A DNA stretch of 64,000 nucleotides. Source: Nocardia abscessus NBRC 100374. Lineage in GTDB: Bacteria > Actinomycetota > Actinomycetes > Mycobacteriales > Mycobacteriaceae. The notes under the pieces are model-generated. The model saw nothing but the letters and a program-made list of their open reading frames with translations. It had not been told where the DNA came from and searched no databases. Below, one piece after another: positions 8,793-17,322 of the stretch. Numbering within the stretch: position 1 is the stretch's first letter; every line of letters begins with the position of its first letter. Position numbers and translations under genes: made by a program. Location of the stretch: contig NZ_BAFP01000092.1 of assembly GCF_000308455.1 (NCBI RefSeq), positions 97,668-161,667 on the forward strand. Reading direction: 5' to 3'.

Positions 8793-8819
8793 CTACCCGT
8801 CATCCGCCGTGAAGTAAAC
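8793..8819 (-). promoter_or_regulatory. Candidate SigB/SigF-type promoter for the ANTAR gene
   Basis: On the minus strand GTTT (8819-8816) and GGGTAG (8798-8793) are separated by 17 bases, close to the GTTT-N15-17-GGGTA pattern of actinobacterial general-stress sigma factors. The expected start point falls only a few bases before the GTG at 8783, which would give a leaderless message. Confidence 0.5.
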
Positions 8820-8834
8820 ACCCTCACTTGAAGG

Positions 8835-8860
8835 AAAAAATCTACACCGAGGGATGTAGA
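8835..8860 (-). terminator. Hairpin followed by T-run, minus-strand terminator
   Basis: Read on the minus strand, TCTACA-(8 nt)-TGTAGA is followed directly by six T. The stem is only six base pairs but the T-run makes it a plausible intrinsic terminator. It faces the ANTAR gene and implies a minus-strand transcript entering from the structured region upstream. A neighbouring ACCGAG could pair with CTCGGT in the loop and arm, giving a competing fold. Confidence 0.45.
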
Positions 8861-9214
8861 CATTCTGGGAGACTCGGTATACAGTCGCTGTCGTTGGAGA
8901 TGAGAAGTCTGGTTGGCCGGGCAGGTGAACTGCCCGGAAGCAAGATTCCATCCCCTCCGGCGGAGAAGAGAACCTGGTGCAGTCGGCCGGGCCGCCGGAG
9001 GGGATGACGAAATACCGCAGACAAGATCCGTCGATCCGGGAGGTGGTCGCTGAGACAGTTACCTACACCCCGCCGCGCCCGAGAAGTGCGGGCGCGGTGT
9101 TCGACGCCGACCCTGCTGGTCGGCGGATTGAATTGAAGTCAAACCCCTTCGAAAGTCCCGAGGCCCCGGCGCACAGTGCGCCGGGGCCCGATGGCGTTGA
9201 CCACGAGAGGTGTT
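8861..9214. ncRNA. Highly structured non-coding stretch between ANTAR and MerR genes
   Basis: No convincing gene lies here, but five strong hairpins follow one another: 8917-8937 (eight-base arms, loop GTGAA), 8949-9006 (15-base perfect arms around a 28-base loop), 9073-9097 (nine-base arms), 9106-9124 (seven-base arms) and 9162-9188 (12-base perfect arms, loop CAG). The last ends 26 bases before the MerR start. A TATACA at about 8879 could be a plus-strand -10 box. I compared it by eye with the common riboswitch classes, RNase P RNA, tmRNA and SRP RNA and matched none. It may be a structured leader of the MerR gene or a separate RNA on either strand. Confidence 0.5.
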
Positions 9215-9580
9215 GTGGACCAACAGAATACGAACCCCACCAGCGGCCCCAGTGCCGAGGACCGGCTCGATGACGATGACTACCCCGCCTACAGCATGGG
9301 CCGGGCCGCGGAAATCCTCGGCGTCACCCCCGCCTTCCTACGCGGCCTCGACGCCGCCGAGCTATTGACACCACAGCGCTCCGACGGCGGGCACCGCCGC
9401 TACTCCCGCTACCAACTGCGCCTGGCCGCACGGGTCCGCCAACTCGTCGACGACGGCAACACCCTCGAGGCAGCCGCCCGCATCGTCATCCTCGAAGACC
9501 AACTCGCCGAAGCTCAACGCCTCAACACCGAACTCCAACACACCCTCGACCAGCGCACCGACACCACTCACCCCGAATGA
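9215..9580 (+). CDS. MerR-family transcriptional regulator
   Basis: A 121-residue protein with an N-terminal MerR winged helix (YSMGRAAEILGVTPAFLR at about residues 25-42, then GGHRRYSRYQL) and a C-terminal coiled coil ending in a run of Gln, Thr and acidic residues. There is no cysteine pair for metal sensing. Such short MerR proteins are often stress-response repressors or activators with no known ligand. The GTG at 9215 follows GAGAGG; an ATG at 9191 is also in frame but falls in a strong hairpin. It sits downstream of the structured stretch at 8861-9214. Confidence 0.85.
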   Translation: MDQQNTNPTSGPSAEDRLDDDDYPAYSMGRAAEILGVTPAFLRGLDAAELLTPQRSDGGHRRYSRYQLRLAARVRQLVDDGNTLEAAARIVILEDQLAEAQRLNTELQHTLDQRTDTTHPE

Positions 9581-9770
9581 ACCCGGTACCGGTTACCGAG
9601 CACCTCCGAGCTGATCGCTGAGCCGCAGCCGCAAGTATTCCCTGCACAGAGCATGCGCTCGCGCACGCCGGGTATCACGTTCGCAGGGCGAACATCGCAC
9701 ACCGATTGCACCCGATTCCGAGCAGACCGCTGCGCTACGGCCACGGTCCGGACGATCGAAGGAGAGCGTC

Positions 9771-9998
9771 ATGTCGGCGCGACACCGCACGTATCTCGTC
9801 CGTCTCGACCCGCGTCTCCATCACGACAGCGGGGCTCGGAAGGGTGTTCGAGGGGCGTTCTTCGACTGGCTACAGACCGTCGACGCCGAGGTCGTCGAGC
9901 TGTGCGGCGCCGATCGCGTCGTGATCTCCTCAGCACCGGAAGTAGCCGACTGGATCAGAGACCTCGAGTACGTTCTGGCCGTCGAGCCACACGAATAG
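9771..9998 (+). CDS. Small protein of unknown function, copy 1 of a paralogous pair
   Basis: A 75-residue protein preceded by a strong AAGGAGAG site. Its predicted order beta-alpha-beta-beta-alpha-beta (YLVRLD, FFDWLQTVD, EVVEL, RVVISS, APEVADWI, VLAVEP) is that of a small ferredoxin-like fold, the same order as subtilisin propeptide-type inhibitors, though this likeness is only inferred. A clear paralogue lies at 19685-19900, sharing FF-x-WL, a VVI-x-SAPEVA segment and a terminal V-x-VEP. There is no signal peptide. I do not recognise a named family. Confidence 0.75.
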   Translation: MSARHRTYLVRLDPRLHHDSGARKGVRGAFFDWLQTVDAEVVELCGADRVVISSAPEVADWIRDLEYVLAVEPHE

Positions 9999-10149
9999 CG
10001 AACGCTTGCGCGGGCGATGGTGCGGGCTGCGCGACGTCACCGATGCCCATCCGCCCGTCAACGGCGTCGCCCCCCCGCATGGTCGCACAGGGTTGACGTC
10101 GCTCGGTCGGCGGTCGGGATGTGTCGGTGTGCGACGCTACGGTGACCGC

Positions 10150-10848
10150 GTGAACCGGACTGATCGGCTGTACGCGATAGTCGAGGAGTTGCGGGCGATC
10201 TCGCCACGACTGCGCAGCGCGCGCGAGTTGGCCGCGCGGTACGAGGTCAGCGTCCGGACGATCGAACGGGATATCTGCGCGCTGCAGCAGGCCGGTATTC
10301 CGATCTACGCCGATGTCGGCAGGCGCGGCGGGTACGCGCTGGACAAAAGCATGTCCTTGCCGCCGCTGAATCTCACACCCGCGGAGACCGTCGCGCTGGC
10401 GGTCGCGCTGGCCCGCCATCGTGGTGGCCCGTTCGAGCGGGCGGGCCACAGCGCGCTACGCAAGATCGTGGCGGTGTTGCCGGAACGCGACGCGGTCGCC
10501 GCCCGAGATCTCGCCGCGCGGATCCGATTGCTGTCGGTCGACGCACAGGCCGACCGCGAGATCCCCGCGGTGATCGAACGAGCCATCGAAATCGGCAGAG
10601 TGCTGCGGATCGGCTACCTCGACCGGTTCGGCGCGCACAGCGAACGCTCGGTCGAGCCGTTCGCGTTGGTGCACGGGGCCAACGGCTGGTACCTGGCCGC
10701 TTGGTGCCGGCTGCGCGACAGTCCGCGCTGTTTCCGGCTGGACCGGATCACGTCGGTGGCAGCGACCGAACTCTCCGCGCCGCACCGCCCGTTCGACGGG
10801 TCGGCCTGGGACATCCCGGATGCCGGGCTTCGGGTCGTCGCGCTGTAG
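10150..10848 (+). CDS. HTH/WYL-domain transcriptional regulator (YafY-like)
   Basis: A 232-residue regulator. Residues 1-58 form a DeoR-like helix-turn-helix (SARELAARYEVSVRTIERDI), and the rest is a WYL-type sensor domain with the sequence GANGWYLAAWC and the following CFRLDRI. WYL domains bind nucleic acid or small ligands and regulate many stress systems. The GTG at 10150 was chosen because it matches the usual family start just before DRLYAIVEEL. It is shorter than the two-domain WYL proteins of about 320 residues, lacking the C-terminal extension domain. The VOC-family gene starts 91 bases downstream and may be its target. Confidence 0.87.
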   Translation: MNRTDRLYAIVEELRAISPRLRSARELAARYEVSVRTIERDICALQQAGIPIYADVGRRGGYALDKSMSLPPLNLTPAETVALAVALARHRGGPFERAGHSALRKIVAVLPERDAVAARDLAARIRLLSVDAQADREIPAVIERAIEIGRVLRIGYLDRFGAHSERSVEPFALVHGANGWYLAAWCRLRDSPRCFRLDRITSVAATELSAPHRPFDGSAWDIPDAGLRVVAL

Positions 10849-10939
10849 AGCCGATTCGAAAACACCGACAGGGGGTTGTCGCCGCGGCGGGAGATCGTGG
10901 TTCGGCAAGACCACGACCCCGAGATTCCGGAGACGATCA

Positions 10940-11317
10940 ATGAGCACTCCCCCGTACAACACGGTGACCTGGTTCCAGGTCGGCAGCGACAAGCCCGAGC
11001 AGATCAAGGAGTTCTACGGCGAGCTGTTCGGCTGGTCTTTCCGCCCGTACCCGACCGACGACGGATACGAACTGGTCCACTACCCCGGCAGCGAGGCACC
11101 CAGCGGCGGTGTCGCGCACACGCCGGACAGCGCGGCGAATCACGCCACCTTCCTGGTGGTCGTCGAGGATGTCGCGGCCACCGTGGCGGCGGCCGAGGCG
11201 CTGGGCGCCAAGGTACTGACCGCGCCCGTCACAAGCGCTGACGGTCTGGTATCAGCCGATCTGCTGGACACCTCCGGCAATCATTTCGGCGTGTTCAGCC
11301 CCGCGCCCGCGGCGTGA
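10940..11317 (+). CDS. VOC-family (glyoxalase/bleomycin-resistance-like) protein
   Basis: A 125-residue protein with one vicinal-oxygen-chelate half (VTWFQVGSDKPEQIKEFYGE at the start, then a second set of strands ending in DTSGNHFGVFSP). Such proteins are metal-dependent lyases, dioxygenases or binding proteins; the substrate cannot be inferred. The ATG at 10940 has a CCGGAGAC site. It follows a WYL regulator on the same strand, and a strong hairpin terminator stands just after its stop. Confidence 0.85.
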   Translation: MSTPPYNTVTWFQVGSDKPEQIKEFYGELFGWSFRPYPTDDGYELVHYPGSEAPSGGVAHTPDSAANHATFLVVVEDVAATVAAAEALGAKVLTAPVTSADGLVSADLLDTSGNHFGVFSPAPAA

Positions 11318-11334
11318 TCGAACGATGAACTCCT

Positions 11335-11367
11335 CTCCCGGCGCATCGCCCGACGATGCGCCGGGAG
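11335..11367. terminator. Strong hairpin between convergent genes
   Basis: A perfect 14-base-pair stem (11335-11348 with 11354-11367, loop CCCGA) lies between the stop of the VOC gene and the convergent GlcG/HbpS-like gene. It is followed by GGAAATT on the plus strand and has no long T-run, so it is an actinobacterial-style terminator that may serve both directions. Confidence 0.7.
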
Positions 11368-11403
11368 GGAAATTCGTCTGGTTTCCGGGCGGTGGGAAAG
11401 CGA

Positions 11404-11832
11404 TCAACTCAATTGGGCGACGGCCGCTGCGCCGACCTTGTGATCGGTGATCGAGGAGGCCGCGCCGGATACCCCCAGCGCACCGACAACCGTTCCACAG
11501 ACCCGGATGACCACACCACCACCATTGGGTACCAGCGCGTGCGCGCCCGATCGCGGCGGTTCGCCGAACAGCGACTGTCCTTGCGATGCGGGGGTCATAT
11601 GCACGGTGTCGAAACCCAGCGCAATGGCCGCGTCCGCCTTGCGTTTCGCGACCTCGTTCGCATACGGGGGCGCACCGTCCATACGCGCACTGGCCACCAG
11701 GCTCCCGCCGGCTTCTACGACTGCAAGACAGACGGACGCGCCGAGTTCGGTCGCCGCCTTACGAGCCGCAGCAATCACCGAGCCGGCCTGGTCGAGCGAA
11801 ATCGCCATAGGGGCATTGTCTCCCAGGAGCAT
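11404..11832 (-). CDS. GlcG/HbpS-family protein
   Basis: A 142-residue protein of the GlcG/HbpS fold. The family pattern is visible: LAVVEAGGSLVASARMDGAPP, then AIALGFDT, then VPNGGGVVIRVCGTVVGALGVSGA in shorter stretches, and the aspartate of the closing DHKV. Members bind haem, cobalamin or act as accessory subunits, and many have unknown roles. The ATG at 11832 has a GAGGAG site; a second ATG at 11808 is possible. No signal peptide is present, unlike extracellular HbpS. It converges on the VOC gene. Confidence 0.82.
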   Translation of the reverse strand: MLLGDNAPMAISLDQAGSVIAAARKAATELGASVCLAVVEAGGSLVASARMDGAPPYANEVAKRKADAAIALGFDTVHMTPASQGQSLFGEPPRSGAHALVPNGGGVVIRVCGTVVGALGVSGAASSITDHKVGAAAVAQLS

Positions 11833-11914
11833 TCTGCGCTCCTCTGCTACGGCTTCCTCTTCAACGGGCTCGTGGCGGTCGCTTGTGTTCTGCGCGCTGA
11901 AGCAGATCCCGACC

Positions 11915-12232
11915 TCAGGGACCGAGTATGGCGCGGATCTGGTTGGTGGCTCGTCGCGCGATCTCCTCGTCGACGACCGCGACCGGTTCGTCGGCCCCGG
12001 CGAACCACTGCGGGCCGACGGTGAACGGAGCGCCGGTGAGGGCGACCCCGACCGGGCCGAGCTCGCAGATGATGGCGTCGCCGGACAGCGGGTCGGAGAC
12101 CACTTCGACGATGATGTACTGCCGCCGGATCCGGTTGTAATCGTCGGAGCTGACGATCAGGCATAGCATTCCCCCGGGCAGCACCGACCCCGACGGGGCG
12201 TGCCATACCTCGCCGAATCGGGGAGCGGCCAT
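11915..12232 (-). CDS. MazF/PemK-type toxin (endoribonuclease)
   Basis: A 105-residue protein of the MazF/PemK fold: GEVWHAP at the start, MLCLIVSSDDYN as the central strand, and a closing VDEEIARRATNQIRAILG helix. MazF toxins cleave RNA at short motifs. It is the second gene of a two-gene module, its ATG sharing one base with the stop of the antitoxin upstream (TGATG), which couples translation. The usual MazF arginine/threonine catalytic pair is not clearly placed, so activity is inferred from fold and context. Confidence 0.8.
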   Translation of the reverse strand: MAAPRFGEVWHAPSGSVLPGGMLCLIVSSDDYNRIRRQYIIVEVVSDPLSGDAIICELGPVGVALTGAPFTVGPQWFAGADEPVAVVDEEIARRATNQIRAILGP

Positions 12233-12468
12233 CAGCCGGTCGCGCGGCGCTGGGCGATGAGGCCCGCGGTCAGCGTGGTCACACGGTCCGGGGTGTACCC
12301 GGCGGCGTTCAGCGCGGCGCTGTCGACGGCGATGCGGCGGCGCAGGTCATCGCGGCGCACCAGCTGGGCGAGGTAGGCGGAGCGGTCCAAGCCTTCCTCC
12401 TCCGCACGACGGGCCAGAATCTTTAGGGTCTCGTCGTCGAACGACACCGACGTCTTCCGTCCAGCCAT
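12232..12468 (-). CDS. Antitoxin of MazF-type module, ribbon-helix-helix family
   Basis: A 78-residue protein beginning with a ribbon-helix-helix DNA-binding segment (KTSVSFDDETLKILARRAEE) followed by a flexible tail expected to wrap the toxin. It is first in the module and probably represses its own promoter. The partner toxin overlaps its stop by one base. The short gap upstream to 12550 should contain the operator; no perfect dyad is obvious there. Confidence 0.82.
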   Translation of the reverse strand: MAGRKTSVSFDDETLKILARRAEEEGLDRSAYLAQLVRRDDLRRRIAVDSAALNAAGYTPDRVTTLTAGLIAQRRATG

Positions 12469-12683
12469 ACCGCCGAGCGTACCGCCGCCAGCGGTAGATG
12501 TCTCCGGCCGTGGGAGTGATGATCACCGGGCCGGTTCCAATTGACCTCAACTGTCCTCGACGGTTCGACCAGTGCAGTCGGTGAGTGTTTCAGACAGTAA
12601 CTTGCGCCTCGTACCCATGTTTGCACTCACAGATAGTCCGTAGATTCAGATTTCGAGCAAACGACTGATGAACGGAGTTCGAC
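12469..12683. other. Intergenic gap upstream of the toxin-antitoxin module
   Basis: Between the antitoxin start and the next possible small reading frame I see no gene and no strong hairpin. It should hold the toxin-antitoxin promoter on the minus strand and the promoter of the SGNH hydrolase region on the plus strand. Confidence 0.5.
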
Positions 12684-12869
12684 ATGGGGATCGCTCCCTG
12701 CGGCGCCGCCGGACGCATAGGCGGCCGCCGCACTACAGAATTGGTTCGACCGGGTTTCCGACCGGTCCTCGCCGGACCGGACCGCGACCGACCGAGGTCG
12801 ATCGCCGAGGGCACCGGCTCGGAGATCGGGATCGCGACGTTCGACGACCACGAGGTCTCCGGTCGATGA
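12684..12869 (+). CDS. Possible small coupled reading frame before the SGNH hydrolase
   Basis: A 61-codon frame with ACGGAG upstream of its ATG and a stop overlapping the ATG of the following hydrolase as ATGA. That overlap suggests translational coupling. The product is basic and Gly/Arg-rich with no recognisable domain, so it may be a leader peptide or chance. Confidence 0.3.
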   Translation: MGIAPCGAAGRIGGRRTTELVRPGFRPVLAGPDRDRPRSIAEGTGSEIGIATFDDHEVSGR

Positions 12870-14134
12870 GCCCGCGGAAGACGCGAACCGCCCTGCTGTC
12901 GGTAGTGGCGGCGTTACTCCTGGCCGTCACCGGTACAGCGCTGTATGCCGGCGACCGATCGCAGCAGCGCGAGATATGGCTCGACAGTTGGTCCGCCGCG
13001 CAGATGGCCGCCGCCGACGTGGCGGGGCCCAATTGGTCGACGAAGGGCTTCGTCGACCAGACCATCCGCCAGACCGTGCGCCCGACCCTCGCAGGCGAAT
13101 CCGTGCGGATCACGCTGTCCAATCTCTTCGGCGATCGCCCGTTGCGGATAGCGGCGGCCACGATCGCGCGCAGCGCTGAACAGGCGGCGGTGCAGCCGGG
13201 CACCGTGCGGCCACTCTCCTTCGGCGGTGCGCCAGGCGCGGTGATCCCGCGAGGCGCCGAACTCACCTCCGACGCCACCGATTTCCCGGTCACCGCGCGG
13301 CAGCCGATTACCGTGACCCTCTATCTGAGCGAGGTAACCGGGCCGGCCACCTTCCACTTTCTCGGCAACGCCACCACATACCGCGCGGACGGCGATCACA
13401 GCGCCGATACCCGCGGTGCGGCTTTCACCGAGTCCGACGACTCGTGGTACTACCTGGCCGACGTCGAAGTCCGGGGCGCACCGAGCCGCGACGGCGTGGT
13501 TGCCTTCGGCGACTCCATCACCGACGGCGCAGGCGCCGGCACCGACGCGGACAACCGATACCCTGATGCACTGGCCGATCGCCTCGCCGTCGACGACGCC
13601 CCCCGAGCCGTGCTCAACACCGGAATCGGTGGCAACCGGATCGTGTCGGACTCCGATTACATGGGCCAACGCGCGGCCACCCGCTTCCGCCGAGACGTGC
13701 TCGACAAGAACGGGATCGGCACCGTGATCCTGCTCTCGGGCATCAACGACATCGGAGCCAGTGAACTCTCCGAGCTGTGGCTGCGACCGAATCCCGAGGT
13801 CTCCGCCGACCGGCTGATCGCCGAATATCGGCACCTCATCCGGATGGCACATGCGGACGGTCTGCGCGTCATCGGCGGCACCCTGCTTCCGTACCGCGGA
13901 GCCCCGTATTACAGCGAACGCGGCGAACGGGTCCGGGACGCGGTCAACTCCTGGATACGAAGCTCCGGCGAATTCGACGCCGTCATCGACTTCGAGCGCG
14001 CTCTCGCGAACCCCTCGGACCCGGACGTCCTCGCGGCGCAGTTCGACAGCGGAGACCACCTGCATCCCAATCCCGCCGGGTATTCCGTGATGGCCGACGC
14101 CGCCGCACGCGTGCTGAACGAGACGGACGACTAG
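12866..14134 (+). CDS. Secreted SGNH/GDSL-family hydrolase
   Basis: A 422-residue protein with an N-terminal signal or anchor segment (about residues 8-28) and an SGNH hydrolase domain. The catalytic blocks are visible: GDSITDG at 215-221 with Ser217, GGNRI as block II, SGINDIG as block III and DHLHPNPAGY holding the Asp-x-x-His pair. The 185-residue beta-rich region before the hydrolase domain is typical of the SGNH proteins that act on polysaccharide esters or lipids. The ATG at 12866 places the signal peptide at the start. It is probably exported; the substrate is unknown. Confidence 0.9.
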   Translation: MSPRKTRTALLSVVAALLLAVTGTALYAGDRSQQREIWLDSWSAAQMAAADVAGPNWSTKGFVDQTIRQTVRPTLAGESVRITLSNLFGDRPLRIAAATIARSAEQAAVQPGTVRPLSFGGAPGAVIPRGAELTSDATDFPVTARQPITVTLYLSEVTGPATFHFLGNATTYRADGDHSADTRGAAFTESDDSWYYLADVEVRGAPSRDGVVAFGDSITDGAGAGTDADNRYPDALADRLAVDDAPRAVLNTGIGGNRIVSDSDYMGQRAATRFRRDVLDKNGIGTVILLSGINDIGASELSELWLRPNPEVSADRLIAEYRHLIRMAHADGLRVIGGTLLPYRGAPYYSERGERVRDAVNSWIRSSGEFDAVIDFERALANPSDPDVLAAQFDSGDHLHPNPAGYSVMADAAARVLNETDD

Positions 14135-14299
14135 GTCGCATCGCCATGGGCGCGGGGGAATTGCCCAGGCTTGCGGCGGTGAGCGCGGCGCATTGCGTCC
14201 GAGGCAGCGGAGCCGCCCAGATGACCGCGCTTCACCATCCAGGTAACCGCCTTCCGCGCCGGATGACGAACGTGGACCGCCGACCCCTGCGCGCGGAAA

Positions 14300-14464
14300 T
14301 CAGTCCGGCGGTTCCTGCGGCTCGTCTTCCGCGGAGGCGAGCTCCGGCGCGACTTCCCGGGTCGCCATTCCACCGTCGCCGCCCTGATCGGTAGGGCCCG
14401 GTGCGACGCCCTTCGGTCGCTCTGTGTCCTTTTCGTCTTCGTCGGGGTCTTGTCCGCGTGGCAT
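14300..14464 (-). CDS. Small acidic hydrophilic protein
   Basis: A 54-residue protein with a near-perfect AGGAGG site seven bases before its ATG, which is the main evidence for it. It is rich in Pro, Glu, Asp and Gly (GQDPDEDEKDTERPKG near the start, ASAEDEPQEPPD at the end), with no hydrophobic core and so probably disordered. It is transcribed divergently from the acyl-CoA synthetase gene. I do not recognise a family. Confidence 0.6.
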   Translation of the reverse strand: MPRGQDPDEDEKDTERPKGVAPGPTDQGGDGGMATREVAPELASAEDEPQEPPD

Positions 14465-14692
14465 GGCAGCCCTCCTTGGTTGTCGGATCGGCCTACCCGC
14501 GTGGACCTGTTTCAATCCCGGGCCACCACGCTTTGCCGAATAGATCAGAACCGTCGTTTACTTTCAGCTATCGTTCGGTGGCAGAGCAACCGCTCGACGG
14601 GAGACCAGGGATGCCGGCGCGGGCCGTGGGTCCAGGAGCCCGCGTAAGCCCGGCGGTCGAGCATCGACCGCTTTGTTCCACCGAGGAGCCGC

Positions 14693-16225
14693 ATGTACCC
14701 CGGCGCATACGTCGACCGATTCCCCGAAAAAGCAGCGGTTGTCCTCGCCGAGAGCGGCGAAGTGCTGACCTACCGGGAGCTGGAGGAGAATTCGGTTCGG
14801 CTCGCCCGGCACCTGCACGACGCGGGGCTGCGCAAGGGTGATCACGTCGCGCTGCTGTCCGGAAACGACCCGAAGGTCTACGAGATCTATTGGGCGGCGT
14901 TGCGAACCGGGCTTTACATCACCGCGGTCAACCGGCACCTGTCGCCGAGCGAGATCAGCTACATCGTGAACGACTGCGGAGCGCGGGCATTGATCGCGTC
15001 GGCCGGTCTCGCCGACGCCGCGGAGCAGATCGTCGCGCACACCCCGGCGGTCGACATCCGGCTGGCCTTCGGCGGCCACGTGCCGGGATACAAGTCGTAC
15101 GAGGACACCCAGGCGGCAGCGTCTCCCGAACCCCTGCCGGACCAGCCGCGCGGTGCGGACATGCTCTACTCCTCCGGTACCACCGGGCGCCCCAAAGGCA
15201 TCAAGCAGCCGCTGCCGGACCGCCAGGTGGGCGACGCACCCGGCGACACCTACACCGAAATCTTCGGCCCGCTCTACGGATTCGACACCGAGACCGTCTA
15301 TCTGTCTCCCGCCCCGCTCTATCACGCCGCGCCGCTGCGCTTCGGCGGCGTGGTCCACGCGCTCGGCGGAACGCTCGTGGTGATGGAGAAGTTCGACGCC
15401 GAACAGGCCTTGGCCGCGATCGAGCGCTACCGCGTGACGCACAGCCAGTGGGTGCCGACCATGTTCGTCCGGATGCTGAAACTCGACGAGGCCGTGCGCG
15501 CCCGCTACGACGTGTCCAGCCTGCGGGTCGCCGTGCACGCGGCCGCCCCATGCCCCGTCGACGTGAAGCGGGCGATGATCGACTGGTGGGGCCCGATCCT
15601 GCACGAGTACTACGCCTCGACCGAGGCCAACGGCGCGACCTTCATCGACAGCGACCAGTGGTTGCGCAAGCCGGGCTCGGTCGGCAAGGCCGGTCTGGGA
15701 ACGATCCGGGTGTGCGGCGACGACGGCGCGGAACTTCCCACCGGCGAGATCGGCACCATCTACTTCGAACGCGACGAGGTTCCGTTCGCCTATCACAACG
15801 ATCCCGCGAAGACCGCCGATGCGGTCCACCCCGACCACTCGACCTGGACCACCACCGGCGACATCGGCTATGTCGACGAAGAGGGCTACCTGTTCCTCAC
15901 CGACCGCAAAGCCTTCATGATCATCTCCGGTGGCGTGAACATCTATCCGCAGGAGGTCGAGGACGCGCTCGCCCTGCACCCGAAGGTGCTGGACGTGGCC
16001 GTGATCGGCGTGCCCGACGAGGAGATGGGTGAGTCCGTCAAGGCCGTCGTCCAGCCTGCGCCGGGCGCCGAGCCCGGCCCCGCGCTCGCCGGGGAGCTGC
16101 GCGACTATCTGCGCGACCGTATCGCGCACTACAAGGTGCCCAGGAGTTTCGACTTCGCCGACGACCTGCCGCGAACCCCCACCGGCAAACTGGTCAAGGG
16201 CAAACTCCGCCCACGTTACGTGTGA
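14693..16225 (+). CDS. Acyl-CoA synthetase (FadD4-like)
   Basis: A 510-residue AMP-forming ligase of the fatty acyl-CoA/acyl-AMP class. The nucleotide loop YSSGTTGRPKG is at residues 159-169, YYASTEANG gives the A5 core, TGDIGYVDEEGYLFLTDRK the A7-A8 hinge, and the catalytic lysine sits in PTGKLVKGK near the C-terminus. It activates a carboxylic acid to the CoA thioester; order and length match mycobacterial FadD4-type enzymes but the acid is unknown. It is flanked by a minus-strand hydrolase gene. The short acidic protein at 14300-14464 is divergent. Confidence 0.92.
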   Translation: MYPGAYVDRFPEKAAVVLAESGEVLTYRELEENSVRLARHLHDAGLRKGDHVALLSGNDPKVYEIYWAALRTGLYITAVNRHLSPSEISYIVNDCGARALIASAGLADAAEQIVAHTPAVDIRLAFGGHVPGYKSYEDTQAAASPEPLPDQPRGADMLYSSGTTGRPKGIKQPLPDRQVGDAPGDTYTEIFGPLYGFDTETVYLSPAPLYHAAPLRFGGVVHALGGTLVVMEKFDAEQALAAIERYRVTHSQWVPTMFVRMLKLDEAVRARYDVSSLRVAVHAAAPCPVDVKRAMIDWWGPILHEYYASTEANGATFIDSDQWLRKPGSVGKAGLGTIRVCGDDGAELPTGEIGTIYFERDEVPFAYHNDPAKTADAVHPDHSTWTTTGDIGYVDEEGYLFLTDRKAFMIISGGVNIYPQEVEDALALHPKVLDVAVIGVPDEEMGESVKAVVQPAPGAEPGPALAGELRDYLRDRIAHYKVPRSFDFADDLPRTPTGKLVKGKLRPRYV

Positions 16226-16255
16226 CCGCGAGGTCGGCGGCTGTGTCCGAACGGG

Positions 16256-17212
16256 CTAGGCGACGAGGGTGAGGTGCACGGCTCCGACCCGACCGGTATC
16301 GGCCGCTCGCGTCATCAGGCGGACGATGGCGTCGGCCACCTGGCCCGGCTGCTCGAGAATCACCGAGTGACCGGCGCCGTCGACCATCACGAAGTCGGAG
16401 TACTCGACGGCCGCGGCCATGGCGACGGAATGCGACGGCGGCGTCATCAGGTCACCGGAGCCGCACAGCACCAGGGTGGGGATCCGCGAAAGAACGGCGA
16501 GCGCGTCGGTCCGGTCGTAGACCATGAAGTCGCTCAGGAAGGTCGCCATGGTGACGATCGGCGTCTCGTTGCGCATCGCGTTGGCCAGCGCGAGCACCCG
16601 CGCGCTGACCTTGCGATCGCCGAATTCCGCCGTACGGATGACCGGGGCGAAGAGTCTGCACGCCACGAGCTTCGCGTGGTGCATCAGGCTCGGAGCACGG
16701 CGGACGGCCGCCTGGAACGCGGAAACGACCGGGTTACGCAGGAGTCGGCCGAAGCCCGCGTCGGCGAGCCCGCTCGCGGCGGTGGCGAGGAGTGCGACGC
16801 CGACGACGCGAGTGCCGATCTCGTGCGGATGCCGAGCGGCGTAGGTCAGCACGGTCATGCCGCCCATCGAGTGGCCGACGAGGACGACCGGTCCGGTCGG
16901 GGCGACCGCGTCGAGCACGTCGCGCAGGTCGCTGCCCAACTGCTCGAGGTGGTAGGTTCGCCGGGACGCCGCGGCGGAATCGCCGTGGCCGCGGTGGTCG
17001 TAGCAGACCACCCGGGCGCCCGGGTATCGGCGCAGCAGCGCGTCACGAACGTAGGTCCAGGACTCGGTGCGCAGGCAGTGGCCGTGCAAGAGGACGACGG
17101 TGAGGTCGGCATCGCGCGGACCGTATTCGCGTACCGCCAGAGCGACGCCGTCTTCGGTCGAGACCGTGGCACGCCGTTCCGCCACGGTGGGGATGGTGGT
17201 GAGGATCGACAT
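16256..17212 (-). CDS. Alpha/beta hydrolase
   Basis: A 318-residue alpha/beta hydrolase. The oxyanion segment HGH follows strand 3 (VVLLHGH at 39-45), the nucleophile elbow GHSMGG is at residues 113-118 with Ser115, and GAGHSVILEQP near residue 288 supplies the histidine. There is no signal peptide. It lies 110 bases downstream of, and on the same strand as, the XRE-TetR regulator, and next to acyl-CoA synthetase and dehydrogenase genes, so a lipid or acyl ester substrate is likely but not shown. Confidence 0.88.
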   Translation of the reverse strand: MSILTTIPTVAERRATVSTEDGVALAVREYGPRDADLTVVLLHGHCLRTESWTYVRDALLRRYPGARVVCYDHRGHGDSAAASRRTYHLEQLGSDLRDVLDAVAPTGPVVLVGHSMGGMTVLTYAARHPHEIGTRVVGVALLATAASGLADAGFGRLLRNPVVSAFQAAVRRAPSLMHHAKLVACRLFAPVIRTAEFGDRKVSARVLALANAMRNETPIVTMATFLSDFMVYDRTDALAVLSRIPTLVLCGSGDLMTPPSHSVAMAAAVEYSDFVMVDGAGHSVILEQPGQVADAIVRLMTRAADTGRVGAVHLTLVA

Positions 17213-17322
17213 GAGCGGCTCCGGATCGCTGGGGTGATGTGTTCAACCTTGCGCCTTGTTCGCCACCGGCAGCAGGCCCCCGAGAGTGTGGGTCCCTTCC
17301 CCAAGGTGGAGCCGATCACCAC

